Shown: positions 18,837 through 28,253 of the stretch, piece by piece | Position numbering within the stretch: position 1 is the first letter of the stretch | Layout of the letters: each line of letters begins with the position of its first letter | DNA from: Bacteroidetes bacterium SW_9_63_38 | GTDB lineage: Bacteria > Bacteroidota > Rhodothermia > Rhodothermales > Salinibacteraceae | Length of the DNA stretch: 64,000 nucleotides | Assembly: GCA_003022435.1 (NCBI GenBank) | Contig: PXUA01000003.1 | Coordinates: forward strand, 62,001 to 126,000 | Direction of reading: 5' to 3' | Notes under the pieces: generated by a model | What the model was told of the DNA's origin: nothing | The model's input: the letters and a program-made list of their open reading frames with translations, nothing else | The model's database searches: none | Program-made: the position numbers and the translations under genes

Positions 18837-18881
18837 CCGGACGGGACCCGTTTGCTTTTCTGCAATTCTACTTCGATTCCC

Positions 18882-19844
18882 ATGCCACGAACACTCATCA
18901 CTGGGGGCGCCGGATTCCTCGGGTCCCATCTTTGTGATCGCCTGATTGAGGAAGGTCATGAGGTGATTTGCATGGACAACCTCATTACCGGGAACACCGA
19001 GAACATCGAGCACCTCTTTGAACTCGGTCAGGATCAGTTTCGCTTTGTCGAGTACGACGTGACCGACTACATTCACGTCAGCGGCGATCTCGACTACGTC
19101 CTGCACTTCGCCAGCCCGGCGGCGCCGGACGATTACCTACGCCTGCCCATTCAGACGCTCAAGGTGGGCGCGCTGGGCACCCACAAGGCCCTTGGCCTGG
19201 CCAAGGCCAAAGACGCGCGGCTTCTGCTCGCCTCGACGAGCGAGGTCTACGGGGATCCGCTGGTGCACCCCCAGCCGGAGGACTACTGGGGCAACGTCAA
19301 TCCCATCGGCAAGCGCGGTGTCTACGACGAGGCCAAGCGGTTTGCGGAGGCTATCGCAATGGCGTACAACCGGCATCACGGCGCTGAGACACGCATCGTC
19401 CGCATCTTCAACACCTACGGGCCCCGAATGCGGACCGACGACGGGCGGGCGCTTCCGACCTTTATGTCGCAGGCCCTGCGCGGCGATCCCCTGACCGTCT
19501 ACGGCGACGGCAGCCAGACGCGGGCCTTCTGCTACGTCGATGACCTTGTGGAGGGCATCTACCGGCTCCTGATGAGTGACGAGTCCGACCCGGTGAACAT
19601 CGGCAATCCCGACGAGGTCACGATCAAAGAGTTCGCCGAGGAGATTATTGAGATCACCGGCACGAACAGCTCCATCACCTACGAGGAGCTGCCGGAAGAC
19701 GACCCGCAGGTGCGACAGCCGGACATTTCGCGGGCGAAAGAAATTCTGGACTGGACGCCGAACGTAGATCGGAAGGAGGGTCTGCGCCGCACGCTCGACT
19801 ATTTCGAAGACGAGGTGGACGCCGTCCCGGCGGAGACCTCTTAA
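18882..19844 (+). CDS. UDP-glucuronate decarboxylase (UDP-xylose synthase)
   Basis: 320 aa. NAD motif GGAGFLGSH (8-16); catalytic Tyr148/Lys152 in YDEAKR; the family signatures [11 protein letters not shown] and [14 protein letters not shown] are those of UXS enzymes. ATG 18882 begins [14 protein letters not shown]; the in-frame upstream codon gives an unrelated leader. It decarboxylates UDP-glucuronate to UDP-xylose in the cytosol. Directly downstream of ugd. Confidence 0.93.
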   Translation: MPRTLITGGAGFLGSHLCDRLIEEGHEVICMDNLITGNTENIEHLFELGQDQFRFVEYDVTDYIHVSGDLDYVLHFASPAAPDDYLRLPIQTLKVGALGTHKALGLAKAKDARLLLASTSEVYGDPLVHPQPEDYWGNVNPIGKRGVYDEAKRFAEAIAMAYNRHHGAETRIVRIFNTYGPRMRTDDGRALPTFMSQALRGDPLTVYGDGSQTRAFCYVDDLVEGIYRLLMSDESDPVNIGNPDEVTIKEFAEEIIEITGTNSSITYEELPEDDPQVRQPDISRAKEILDWTPNVDRKEGLRRTLDYFEDEVDAVPAETS

Positions 19845-20098
19845 CCCAATACATTCAATGTTGAAATGCGCGCTGCTTCTCATACGTCACGATGGTTCCC
19901 GGAGGAAACGATGGTTCCCGGAGGAATATATCTGTTAATACATGTTGTATGAGGTGATAAGAGGCGTGCATTTTCGCGCTGATGATTCATAATAGTTCAG
20001 TTTTGTAGGATCCCTACGCCCGAAACGTTCACCGTGATGCCGCTTACATGGCCGTCACGGATTGCTCCGGCGGTTTTCTGAATTAGTTTTGTGACACC
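19845..20098 (+). promoter_or_regulatory. cysD upstream region: direct repeat and candidate Bacteroidota-type promoter
   Basis: Two copies of an 18-bp word, CGATGGTTCCCGGAGGAA, stand at 19890-19907 and 19909-19926. Just before cysD, TTG (20062-20064), 19 nt, then TAGTTTTG (20084-20091) matches the Bacteroidota primary-sigma consensus TTG-N19-TAnnTTTG. Only 7 nt separate it from the ATG, so the transcript could be leaderless or nearly so. Confidence 0.5.
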
Positions 20099-21010
20099 AT
20101 GGCGATTTCAGCGGACACCTCGAAGCACCTGGACTGGCTGGAGTCCGAGGCCATTCACGTGATCCGAGAGGCAGAGGCCCAGTTCGACAACCCCGTTCTT
20201 ATGTTTAGCGGGGGAAAGGACTCGCTCACCCTCATTCATCTGGCGCGGAAGGCGTTCTATCCGGGCGAGGTGCCGTTTCCCATCCTCCACGTCGATACGG
20301 GGCACAACTTCCCCGAGGCCATCGAATTCCGGGACAACCTGATGGAGGAGCACGACCTCGACCTGATTGTCGGGAGCGTGGAGGAGACCATTCAGTCGGG
20401 CCGTGCGAAGGAGGAGCAGGGGCCCGATGCCAGCCGCAACAAGCTCCAGATCGTGACGCTGCTGGACACGATTGAGGAGTACGGGTTCGACGTGGCGCTC
20501 GGTGGGGCCCGCCGCGACGAGGAGAAGGCCCGCGCTAAAGAGCGCTTCTTCTCGCATCGCGACCGGTTCGGGCAGTGGGATCCGAAGAACCAGCGCCCGG
20601 AGCTCTGGAATCTCTACAACGGCCGGACCACCCAGGGCGAGCACTTCCGGTCCTTTCCGATCAGCAACTGGACGGAGCTGGACGTGTGGCAGTACATCCG
20701 CCAGGAAGACCTCGACATCCCGGGCCTGTACCTCGCCCACGAGCGCACCATGTTTGAGCGCGACGGCGTGTTGCTGCCGAAGTCGCCCTACAATGAGCTC
20801 CGGGAAGACGAGGAGTACATCAACAAGATGGTCCGCTTCCGCACGATCGGCGACATGACCTGCACGGGGGCAGTCGAATCGACCGCGGCCACCGTGGAGG
20901 AGGTCATCGAGGAGGTGGCCACGACCCAGAAGGGCGAACGAAGCGCCCGGGCCGACGACAAGCGTGCCGAGGCCGCTATGGAGGATCGCAAGCGCGAAGG
21001 CTACTTTTAG
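20099..21010 (+). CDS. cysD: Sulfate adenylyltransferase subunit 2 (ATP sulfurylase, CysD)
   Basis: 303 aa, the normal length. The PP-loop SGGKDSLTL (residues 38-46) binds ATP. Further signatures are LHVDTGHNFPE, GGARRDEEKARAKER and FPISNWTELDVWQYI. With the CysN GTPase it activates sulfate to APS. cysNC follows 104 bp downstream, and an SLC13-type transporter lies further on, making a sulfate uptake and activation block. No cysH or cysI is seen in the window. Confidence 0.97.
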   Translation: MAISADTSKHLDWLESEAIHVIREAEAQFDNPVLMFSGGKDSLTLIHLARKAFYPGEVPFPILHVDTGHNFPEAIEFRDNLMEEHDLDLIVGSVEETIQSGRAKEEQGPDASRNKLQIVTLLDTIEEYGFDVALGGARRDEEKARAKERFFSHRDRFGQWDPKNQRPELWNLYNGRTTQGEHFRSFPISNWTELDVWQYIRQEDLDIPGLYLAHERTMFERDGVLLPKSPYNELREDEEYINKMVRFRTIGDMTCTGAVESTAATVEEVIEEVATTQKGERSARADDKRAEAAMEDRKREGYF

Positions 21011-21012
21011 CA

Positions 21013-21112
21013 CTGGCGAATTGCGAATGTCGAGTTTCGAGTGATTCGTCGCTCGGCATCTCGCCTCGTTGGTCGTAATCCGAACTTCGAAACTCGCAAT
21101 TCGACACTGACC
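21013..21112. repeat. Inverted word repeat between cysD and cysNC
   Basis: The left part GCGAATTGCGAATGTCGAG (plus TTTCGAGT) and the right part, read backwards as GTGTCGAATTGCGAGTTTCG, share the same 6-8-base words. The gap can therefore fold into an imperfect hairpin of about 25 bp arms. Similar 'GAATTGCGAGTTTCG' words appear near 4755. Confidence 0.6.
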
Positions 21113-21114
21113 AG

Positions 21115-22998
21115 ATGGACGTACTTCGATTCACCACGGCGGGCAGCGTTGACGACGGGAAAAGCACGCTCATCGGCCGCCTGTTTTACGACACGCAGCA
21201 GATCTTCGAGGAGAAGCTCGAAGAGATCGAGCGCAATACCCAGCGGACGGACGACGAGATGGAGCTCGCGCTGTTCACCGATGGGCTGAAGGCCGAGCGG
21301 GAGCAGGGCATCACGATCGACGTGGCCTACCGGTACTTCTCCAGTCCGAATCGCAAGTTCATCATTGCGGACACGCCGGGCCACGAGCAGTACACCCGCA
21401 ACATGGTAACGGGCGCTTCGACAGCGGAGTTGGCCGTGGAGCTCATCGATGCCCGGAACGGGGTGCTCGAGCAGACGCGGCGGCACGCCTTCATCTCGTC
21501 GCTGCTGCAGATCCCGTACATGATCGTGGCGGTCAACAAGATGGACCTCGTGGACTACAGCGAGGAGCGGTTCCGCACGATCGTGGACCAGTTCCAGGAG
21601 TTTTCCGACGACCTGGACATCAAGGACATCACCTTCGTGCCCATCTCGGCCCTGAAGGGCGACAACGTCGTCCATGAGTCGGACAACATGCCGTGGTACA
21701 GGGGCTCGACGCTGCTGCACCGGCTGGAGAACGTGCGGCCGGAAGCGACCCGCAACCTGGTCGATTTTCGGTATCCGGTCCAGAGCGTGATTCGGCCTCA
21801 TCAGGACTTCCGCGGCTTTGCCGGGAAGGTGGAGTCCGGAAAGATTCGGCCGGGGGAAGAGATTGTCGTGCTACCGTCGGAGAAGTCCTCGGAGGTCGAG
21901 TCGATTACGACGCTCGACGGAGAGGTGGAAGAGGCCGGGCCGGGCGATTCGGGGGTCCTCTCCCTGACCGACGAGATTGATGTCAGCCGCGGTTCGATGA
22001 TTGTACGGAGCCGCAACCGGCCCGACGTGACGCGTCAGCTCGATGCGGATCTGTGCTGGATGAATGAGGAGAAGATGCGGCGGGACCGGCCCTACATCAT
22101 CCAGCACACCACCCGCCGGACGAAGGCCAACATCTCGAAGGTGGTGTACCGCACCAACGTGGAAACCTTCCACCGGGAAGAGGCGGAGGCCTTTGGGCTC
22201 AATGACATTGGCCGCGTGGAAATTGAGACGGCCGATCCGCTCTTCATCGACCCCTACAAGATCAACCGGTCGACGGGCAACTTCATCCTGATCGACCCGG
22301 ACACCAACGAGACCGTGGCCGCCGGGATGATTCGCGGCGTGGCGGAAGACGTGACGCCCTTCGGTGCAGATAAGGCACAGACGAAGACGGAGCAGGAGAC
22401 GTCGCCGAACGTCGTGTGGGAGGGCCTCAACGTGCCCCGCGAGGATCGCGAGGAGAAAAACGACCACAAGGCGTCGGTCGTGTGGCTTACGGGCCTCTCC
22501 GGCTCCGGCAAGTCGACGATTGCCAAGGAGGTGGAGCAGCGCCTCTTCGACCGCGACATCCAGACGATGATGCTTGACGGCGACAACGTGCGCCACGGGC
22601 TCTGCGGCGACCTCGGCTTCAGTCCCAACGACCGCAAAGAAAACGTCCGGCGCGTGGGCGAGGTGGCCCGGCTCTTCTTCGAGCAGGGCAGCGTGACGCT
22701 TTGCACCTTCATCTCGCCGTACCAGGAAGACCGCGACCGCGTCCGCGATCTGCTGCCGGAGGGGCGCTTCTTCGAGGTACACGTCGACTGTCCGCTCGAG
22801 GTCTGCAAGGAGCGGGATACGAAGGGCCTCTACGAGAAGGCTGAGCAGGGAGAGATTGCCAACTTTACCGGCGTCTCGGCCCCGTACGAGGAGCCGGAGA
22901 GCCCCGAACTCGTGGTCGATTCGGATCAGGACGACGTGGAGGCGTGCGTGGATCAGATCATCGAGGCGCTTGAAGAGAACGGCATCATTGACGTGTGA
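21115..22998 (+). CDS. cysNC: Bifunctional sulfate adenylyltransferase subunit 1 / APS kinase
   Basis: 627 aa, a CysN GTPase fused to CysC. Residues 1-430: EF-Tu-like GTPase (G1 GSVDDGKSTL, G3 DTPGHEQ, G4 NKMD) plus beta-barrel domains. Residues about 455-627: APS kinase with P-loop GLSGSGKST, DGDNVRHGL and FISPYQEDRDRVR. It drives CysD with GTP and then phosphorylates APS to PAPS. The start ATG 21115 gives MDVLRFTTAGSVDDGK, the expected N-terminus. The short repeat-bearing gap upstream suggests co-transcription with cysD. Confidence 0.97.
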   Translation: MDVLRFTTAGSVDDGKSTLIGRLFYDTQQIFEEKLEEIERNTQRTDDEMELALFTDGLKAEREQGITIDVAYRYFSSPNRKFIIADTPGHEQYTRNMVTGASTAELAVELIDARNGVLEQTRRHAFISSLLQIPYMIVAVNKMDLVDYSEERFRTIVDQFQEFSDDLDIKDITFVPISALKGDNVVHESDNMPWYRGSTLLHRLENVRPEATRNLVDFRYPVQSVIRPHQDFRGFAGKVESGKIRPGEEIVVLPSEKSSEVESITTLDGEVEEAGPGDSGVLSLTDEIDVSRGSMIVRSRNRPDVTRQLDADLCWMNEEKMRRDRPYIIQHTTRRTKANISKVVYRTNVETFHREEAEAFGLNDIGRVEIETADPLFIDPYKINRSTGNFILIDPDTNETVAAGMIRGVAEDVTPFGADKAQTKTEQETSPNVVWEGLNVPREDREEKNDHKASVVWLTGLSGSGKSTIAKEVEQRLFDRDIQTMMLDGDNVRHGLCGDLGFSPNDRKENVRRVGEVARLFFEQGSVTLCTFISPYQEDRDRVRDLLPEGRFFEVHVDCPLEVCKERDTKGLYEKAEQGEIANFTGVSAPYEEPESPELVVDSDQDDVEACVDQIIEALEENGIIDV

Positions 22999-23090
22999 TG
23001 CGTGAGGCGCAATGCGTAACTCGTGAGGCGCGGGGCGGCACGGGGAGTTTGAGGGGGGAGAGAACCAGAGTCTCATAGCGGTGTTTTGCC

Positions 23091-23510
23091 ATGCTGTCCG
23101 ACGAGGTCGCCGACCGGCTCCGGGCGGTGTTTGCGGCGCATTCCGCCGTCCGGGCTGCCTACGTGTTCGGCTCCGTCGCGGCGGGGGGCGAATGGAACGA
23201 AAGCGACCTCGATCTTGCCGTTGTTGTGGACGGGGAGAAGTGGAGCTCGTCCTCGAAAGTCCCCTTGATCGGGGATTGCATGGAGGCGGCCCGACGCGAT
23301 TGGATCGACCTCGTTGTGCTCAACGATGCGCCGCTCGTACTTCAATTTGAGGCCGTCCGGCCCAACGTACTATTATACCAGCACGAGGAGTTTAAGCACG
23401 GAACCTTCTACTCGACCGTGCTGCGAAAATACTGGGACTTCAAATCGCATTTGCGGCGTCAGCGCAAGGCGTACAAACGTCGACTCATGGAAGAAAACCG
23501 AGATGGTTAA
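23091..23510 (+). CDS. mntA: MNT-type minimal nucleotidyltransferase (antitoxin)
   Basis: 139 aa. The polymerase-beta motif is GS-x9-SD-x-D (Gly27-Ser28 … Asp39, Asp41), followed by a third acidic residue in DWIDLVVL. This matches MntA antitoxins, which block HEPN toxins by adding AMP to them. Its stop overlaps the next gene's ATG by 8 bp, typical of MntA-HepT pairs. Both genes look intact. The preceding gap carries 'GCGTGAGGCGCAATGCG' words. Confidence 0.9.
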   Translation: MLSDEVADRLRAVFAAHSAVRAAYVFGSVAAGGEWNESDLDLAVVVDGEKWSSSSKVPLIGDCMEAARRDWIDLVVLNDAPLVLQFEAVRPNVLLYQHEEFKHGTFYSTVLRKYWDFKSHLRRQRKAYKRRLMEENRDG

Positions 23511-23916
23511 TCCGGACGTTCTCCATCGTCGTCTGAAGAAGCTGGATGAATATCTCAGCTACCTGGACGATGCTCAGCGGTATTCGTACCGCGAGTTTGC
23601 GGACGATCCAGAGCATCGCGGAAGTGTCGAGCGGTTCTTGCACCTGGCGATTGAGGCGCTGACCGACATGGCCAGCCACGTCGTTGCGGACGACGATCTT
23701 GGAGATGTGGACCGTGCGAGTGATCTTCCTGCTGTGTTTGCAGAGCACGGATACGTGGATGAGGAACTTGAGGACACGTGGGTCAACATGATTGGATTTC
23801 GGAACGTGCTGGTGCACGAGTACACGGACATCGATTCAGAGCGTGTGTACGACGTTTTACAGCACGAGCTTGATGATCTTCGGCGCCTCCGTCGGGTATT
23901 CGGACAGTTTCTATAG
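23503..23916 (+). CDS. hepT: HEPN-domain ribonuclease toxin (HepT, DUF86)
   Basis: 137 aa from ATG 23503 (MVNPDVLHRRLKKLDEYL). The HEPN catalytic motif R-x4-H-x-Y is complete: Arg100, His105, Tyr107 in RNVLVHEY. It is all-helical and acidic. HepT-type toxins cut tRNA or mRNA and are silenced by the partner nucleotidyltransferase. The pair sits between cysNC and the transporter and probably functions in defence or as an addiction module; the trigger is unknown. Confidence 0.92.
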   Translation: MVNPDVLHRRLKKLDEYLSYLDDAQRYSYREFADDPEHRGSVERFLHLAIEALTDMASHVVADDDLGDVDRASDLPAVFAEHGYVDEELEDTWVNMIGFRNVLVHEYTDIDSERVYDVLQHELDDLRRLRRVFGQFL

Positions 23917-23972
23917 GGGGGAGCTCACGTCCTACATGAGGTACCGATCGCGGCTCAATCCAGCTCATCTTC

Positions 23973-25811
23973 ATGGCGTCCCTTGCTTCGCTTCCCGTTG
24001 ACGCCTTGGTGACGGTGGGCGTCGTGCTGGGGGTGGTAGGGGCGCTGGTGTCGGATTGGGGACGCCCCGATCTCGTCCTTCTAGGGGGGCTAGCCGTCTT
24101 GCTCGTCACGGGGGTCGTGCCCCCCTCACAGGCCTTTGCGGGCTTCTCCAACTCGGCGGTGCTCACCGTCGGTGCCCTGTACATCGTCGCGGGGGGCGTG
24201 CAGCACACCGACGCGCTTGCCCAGCTCGACCGGGTCCTGTTTGCGAAGAGCTCTCGGCTGGAACTGCTCCTGGCCCGCTTCATGGTGCCGACCTCGCTGC
24301 TGTCGGGCCTGCTCAACAACACGCCCATCGTGGCGATGCTCACGCCGCGCCTACAGACCTGGGCCGACAAACAGGGCATCCCGGCCTCCAAGCTCATGAT
24401 CCCGCTTTCCTACGCGGCCATCACGGGGGGCATGACGACGCTCGTGGGCACGTCCACCAACCTGATCGTGGCGGGCCTTATGGAGGCGGAGGGCTACGAG
24501 CCGCTGCACCTGTTCGACGTGACGTGGATCGGCGTCCCGGCGGCCGGGGCCGTGATCGCGTACTTCGTGCTCGGGGGGCACCGTCTGCTGCCGGACCGCG
24601 GCACGTCCGCACCGCCCGTGGAGACAGAACTGGACACCAATATGTTCGAGGTGAAGGTGACCGAGCAGGCGTCCCGACGACTGTCGGGGCAGACGGTGGC
24701 GGAGGCAGGTCTCCGCGATTTGGGCGACGCCTATCTGACCCACGTTCGCCGCAACGGGAGGGTGCAGCAGGCCACGCCCCGCCTCACGCTCGAACAGGGC
24801 GACGTACTGGCCTTCAACGGCAGCCTCGCTGCCCGCGAGCGACTTCTGGAGCGCTCCGGGCTGAAGCGAACCCTCCCCAGCCCGGACGGTCGGACCGACG
24901 ACCCGGCGCGCTACGAGACGCTGCCCCTGTACGAGGCCGTCATTGCCGAATCGTCCAATCTCGTGGGGGCGACCCTCGAGGACGTTAACTTTCGGGAGGA
25001 GTACCAGGGCGTTGTTCTCGGCATCCAGCGCCAGAACGAGCCGATGACCGGCCCGGTGGGCGACACGCGCCTCCAGGCGGGGGACTTGCTTATCGTTGAG
25101 GCGCCGACTGACTTCGAGAAGCGCTGGAGCAGCGGCAGCCGCGACGAGTTTTACCTCGTGGCGCCCCGCGACGGACGGGCGCGTACAGCGGCCCGAGACG
25201 AGGAGGACGAGGACGACGACCGATCGGCCCGCGCCCCCCTTGCCCTGGCCCTGACCGGTGGCATGGTCCTCGCCGCCGCCACGGGTGTTGTTCCCATCGT
25301 GACCGCCGCGTTCATCGCTGCCCTGCTCATGATCCTGACTGGGTGTGTGACGACCGCCGAGGCCCAGCGCGCGCTCAACGTGCAGGTGCTGGTCGTCATC
25401 GCCGCGGCGCTCGGGGTGGGCAAGGCCATCGAGACGACGGGCATCGCTCGGGAGGTGGCGGGGGCCGTGATCGGCGCCACGGAGGCGTGGGGGCCCGTCG
25501 CGACGCTGGCGGCGATCTATCTGCTCACAAACCTCCTCACTGAGATTATCACCAACAACGCGGCGGCGGTGCTCATGCTGCCCATTTCGATGGCGGCCGC
25601 GTCGAGCCTCGGGGCGCCGCCCATCGCGTTTGGCCTGATTGTGGCCATCGGGGCGTCGGCGAGCTTCCTCACGCCCATCGGGTACCAGACCAACCTCATG
25701 GTGATGTCGCCCGGCGGCTACCGCTTCAGCGACTACGCAAAGGTGGGGTGGCCGGTCACGATTCTCGTGATGACCATTTCGGTGACGGTCATTTCGCTGC
25801 TGTGGCTGTAG
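23973..25811 (+). CDS. SLC13/DASS-family permease with RCK_C domains, probable sulfate transporter
   Basis: 612 aa. N-terminal membrane half (residues about 5-205, including the NNTPIVAML and GTSTNLIVAGLM signatures), then two cytosolic TrkA-C/RCK_C domains (about 225-300 and 305-385), an acidic linker with EDEDDD, and a C-terminal membrane half with ITNNAAAVLMLP and LTPIGYQTNLMV. This layout fits the CysP/SLC13-like sulfate permeases, and the nearby cysD-cysNC supports sulfate. The exact substrate is inferred. ATG 23973 follows hepT by 56 bp. Confidence 0.88.
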   Translation: MASLASLPVDALVTVGVVLGVVGALVSDWGRPDLVLLGGLAVLLVTGVVPPSQAFAGFSNSAVLTVGALYIVAGGVQHTDALAQLDRVLFAKSSRLELLLARFMVPTSLLSGLLNNTPIVAMLTPRLQTWADKQGIPASKLMIPLSYAAITGGMTTLVGTSTNLIVAGLMEAEGYEPLHLFDVTWIGVPAAGAVIAYFVLGGHRLLPDRGTSAPPVETELDTNMFEVKVTEQASRRLSGQTVAEAGLRDLGDAYLTHVRRNGRVQQATPRLTLEQGDVLAFNGSLAARERLLERSGLKRTLPSPDGRTDDPARYETLPLYEAVIAESSNLVGATLEDVNFREEYQGVVLGIQRQNEPMTGPVGDTRLQAGDLLIVEAPTDFEKRWSSGSRDEFYLVAPRDGRARTAARDEEDEDDDRSARAPLALALTGGMVLAAATGVVPIVTAAFIAALLMILTGCVTTAEAQRALNVQVLVVIAAALGVGKAIETTGIAREVAGAVIGATEAWGPVATLAAIYLLTNLLTEIITNNAAAVLMLPISMAAASSLGAPPIAFGLIVAIGASASFLTPIGYQTNLMVMSPGGYRFSDYAKVGWPVTILVMTISVTVISLLWL

Positions 25812-26112
25812 CAAGTAGTCCCTCGGACCCATTCACTGTTCGAATGGAATCGTGTTCGTCGTCCCTTCGCGAACGAGTGCAGCAGGAGGGGGGCGCTATG
25901 ACGGAATCGTATCTGGCCGGTGCCGGTCGCATTCGCCGGGAGCTGGAACAGGTTGAGGCGGTGTCGAATCGTGCACATGCTTGAAGAAATCGGGCAGTCG
26001 GAGCGGTAGAGGACGCCGCCACAACCGATTCGATGACTCGACGGGGACCATAGAGCGCGGATTCAGAAGATATACAGGGGGGCAGTCCAACACCAACGAA
26101 CCGCAGATCTGT
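25812..26112 (+). other. Gap with a possible 46-aa ORF or HEPN remnant
   Basis: A small frame from ATG 25844 to 25984 reads as an acidic helical peptide ([20 protein letters not shown]). The '[11 protein letters not shown]' helix resembles the first helix of HEPN/DUF86 proteins, so it may be a broken fragment. It stops abruptly and no partner gene follows. It could also be chance. Confidence 0.3.
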
Positions 26113-27129
26113 ATGTACGACACTCTCTTCGTCACCGGCGGCGCCGGCTTCATCGGCTCCGCGCTGGTGCGTCACCTCATTCGAGAGACCGACGCCACGG
26201 TTGTGACCGTCGACGCCTTGACGTACGCTGGGCACCGCGAGAATCTGGCCCCGATGGCCGACGATTCCCGCCATTACTTCGAGCACGCGGACATTACCGA
26301 CGCCCCGGCCATGCACCGACTCTTTCGCGAGTGCGAGCCGGACGGGGTGTTGCACCTGGCGGCCGAGTCGCACGTGGACCGCTCCATCGACGGACCCGCG
26401 GCCTTTGTGCAGACGAACGTCGTGGGCACGCAGGTACTCCTGGAGGCGGCCCGCACCTACTGGGAGAATCAGGGGCAGCCCGAGGACTTTCGGTTTCTGC
26501 ACGTATCGACCGACGAGGTGTACGGCGAGCTCGGCGACACCGGAGCCTTCACCGAGGAGACGCCCTACGATCCCAGTTCGCCGTACTCGGCCAGCAAGGC
26601 CGGGGCCGACCATCTGGTACGGGCCTGGCATCGGACCTACGACCTGCCGGTGCTTCTTACAAACTGCTCCAACAACTACGGCCCGTACCAGCACCCGGAG
26701 AAGCTGATTCCGGTGGTGATTCGAAACGCGCTCGACGGCGAGCCGATCCCGGTGTACGGCGACGGGAAAAACGTGCGCGACTGGCTGTTCGTGGAGGATC
26801 ACGTTCGTGCCCTGTTGCACGTGCTTCAGGAGGGCCGTGTGGGCGAGACCTACAACGTGGGGGGACGGTGCGAGAAGGAAAATCTTTCGGTCGTCCGTAT
26901 GATTTGCGATATTCTCGACGAGCTGCGCCCCGAGGGTCGGAGTGGGCACCGGGACCTCATCACGTTTGTGGACGATCGACCGGGGCACGACTGGCGCTAC
27001 GCCATCGATCCGAGCAAAATCGAAGACGATCTCGGCTGGCGCCCGCAGGTTGATTTCGAAGAGGGACTGCGCCGCACGGTGCGGTGGTATACGCAGCATC
27101 GCGACTGGGTGGAGGCCGTTCAGGGGTGA
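26113..27129 (+). CDS. rfbB: dTDP-glucose 4,6-dehydratase
   Basis: 338 aa from ATG 26113 ([16 protein letters not shown]). Catalytic residues of the family are visible: Thr133-Asp134-Glu135 (STDEVYGE), Tyr158 and Lys162 (YSASK). It also has [14 protein letters not shown] and [15 protein letters not shown]. It converts dTDP-glucose to dTDP-4-keto-6-deoxyglucose. First gene of an rfbB-A-C-D set making dTDP-L-rhamnose; a MITE and a word-repeat stretch separate it from rfbA. Confidence 0.96.
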   Translation: MYDTLFVTGGAGFIGSALVRHLIRETDATVVTVDALTYAGHRENLAPMADDSRHYFEHADITDAPAMHRLFRECEPDGVLHLAAESHVDRSIDGPAAFVQTNVVGTQVLLEAARTYWENQGQPEDFRFLHVSTDEVYGELGDTGAFTEETPYDPSSPYSASKAGADHLVRAWHRTYDLPVLLTNCSNNYGPYQHPEKLIPVVIRNALDGEPIPVYGDGKNVRDWLFVEDHVRALLHVLQEGRVGETYNVGGRCEKENLSVVRMICDILDELRPEGRSGHRDLITFVDDRPGHDWRYAIDPSKIEDDLGWRPQVDFEEGLRRTVRWYTQHRDWVEAVQG

Positions 27130-27199
27130 GCGTTCAGGGTTCGGAGTTGAGTGTTGGGCGCTATGCGTTTGGCGTTCCGCGTTGGGGGTGCGACGAATT

Positions 27200-27302
27200 T
27201 ACTGATTCGTGCACAGGTAGGTAAACAAAATTCTTCGTTCAAGGAGGACCGTGTTTTGCTTTCAGCGACAATCGTCTTTGTCAATCCATTCACGTATCAG
27301 TA
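27200..27302 (+). mobile_element. MITE-2 copy A (99 bp plus TA duplication)
   Basis: The element 27202-27300 begins CTGATTCGTG and ends CACGTATCAG (inverted termini, 9 of 10 matching) and is flanked by TA on both sides. It is homologous to 54680-54813, sharing GTGCAC-x-GG-x-AGGTAAACAA, ACCGTGTTTTGCT and ATCGTCTTT, but lacks a central segment. The TA duplication suggests an IS630/Tc1-mariner-type mobiliser. It ends 20 bp before rfbA. Confidence 0.8.
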
Positions 27303-27320
27303 GATCAGACACATGGTGGC

Positions 27321-28232
27321 ATGAGTGACAGCGACACGTCTCGAACACGAAAGGGCATTCTTCTGGCCGGAGGAGCGGGGACGCGTTTGTATCCGGCCAC
27401 GCAGGCCGTGAGCAAGCAACTCCTGCCCGTCTACGACAAGCCGATGGTGTATTATCCATTGTCGACGCTCATGCTGGCGGGCATTCAAGACGTGCTGGTC
27501 ATCTCGACGCCCAGGGATCTACCGCGCTTCGAAGAGCTTCTGGGCGACGGGGCGCAGTGGGGCCTCAACTTGCGCTACGCCGAGCAGCCCGAGCCGAAGG
27601 GCATCGCACAGGCATTCACGATTGGGGCCGACTTTATCGGGGACGACGACGTGTGTCTCATCCTCGGGGATAACATTTTCTACGGGCAGGACCTGTCCAA
27701 GCGCCTGCAGCGGGCGGCTCGACAGCCGTCCGGGGGAACAGTGTTTGCATACTATGTCAATGACCCGAAACGCTACGGCGTCGTCGACTTCGACGACGAC
27801 GGACGGGCGTCGTCCATTGAGGAGAAGCCCGAGACGCCGGCTTCCAACTACGCCGTCACGGGGCTCTACTTCTACGACTCGACGGTGGCCGACATTGCCC
27901 GGGAGCTGGAGCCGTCGGCCCGCGGCGAGCTGGAAATTACGGATGTGAACCGCCGCTACCTGGCCCAGGAGGCGCTTCAGGTCGAGACGCTGGGGCGGGG
28001 CATGGCGTGGCTGGACACCGGGACGCACGGGTCGCTCTTGCAGGCCGCCAACTTCGTTCAGACCATTGAGGACCGTCAGGGCCTCAAAATTTGCTGTCCG
28101 GAAGAGATTGCGTGGCGGCAGGGATGGATTTCAGGTGATGATGTGCGCCGTATCGGGCAGTCGATGGACAGCAATACCTACGGACAGTATCTTCTAGATC
28201 TGATTCGACGGACCGAGGGAACGCCCTCGTAA
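27321..28232 (+). CDS. rfbA: Glucose-1-phosphate thymidylyltransferase
   Basis: 303 aa. Nucleotide-binding loop [20 protein letters not shown], catalytic-site [10 protein letters not shown], and the dTDP-sugar regulatory-site sequence typical of the short RmlA type. It makes dTDP-glucose from dTTP and glucose-1-phosphate, the first step of dTDP-rhamnose synthesis. The start ATG lies 20 bp after a MITE, so the element may influence its expression. Confidence 0.96.
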   Translation: MSDSDTSRTRKGILLAGGAGTRLYPATQAVSKQLLPVYDKPMVYYPLSTLMLAGIQDVLVISTPRDLPRFEELLGDGAQWGLNLRYAEQPEPKGIAQAFTIGADFIGDDDVCLILGDNIFYGQDLSKRLQRAARQPSGGTVFAYYVNDPKRYGVVDFDDDGRASSIEEKPETPASNYAVTGLYFYDSTVADIARELEPSARGELEITDVNRRYLAQEALQVETLGRGMAWLDTGTHGSLLQAANFVQTIEDRQGLKICCPEEIAWRQGWISGDDVRRIGQSMDSNTYGQYLLDLIRRTEGTPS

Positions 28233-28253
28233 TATCGAACGAACCGATCCGAT

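Noticed and set aside
17637-19106. 489-aa minus-strand frame opposite ugd and the UXS gene
   Set aside because: Antisense shadow without recognisable domains.
19890-19926. GGAGGAA in the direct repeat as a Shine-Dalgarno
   Set aside because: No start codon or reading frame follows at a usable distance.
25836-25852. tRNA T-arm-like GTTCGAATGG
   Set aside because: No acceptor stem or anticodon arm can be formed around it.
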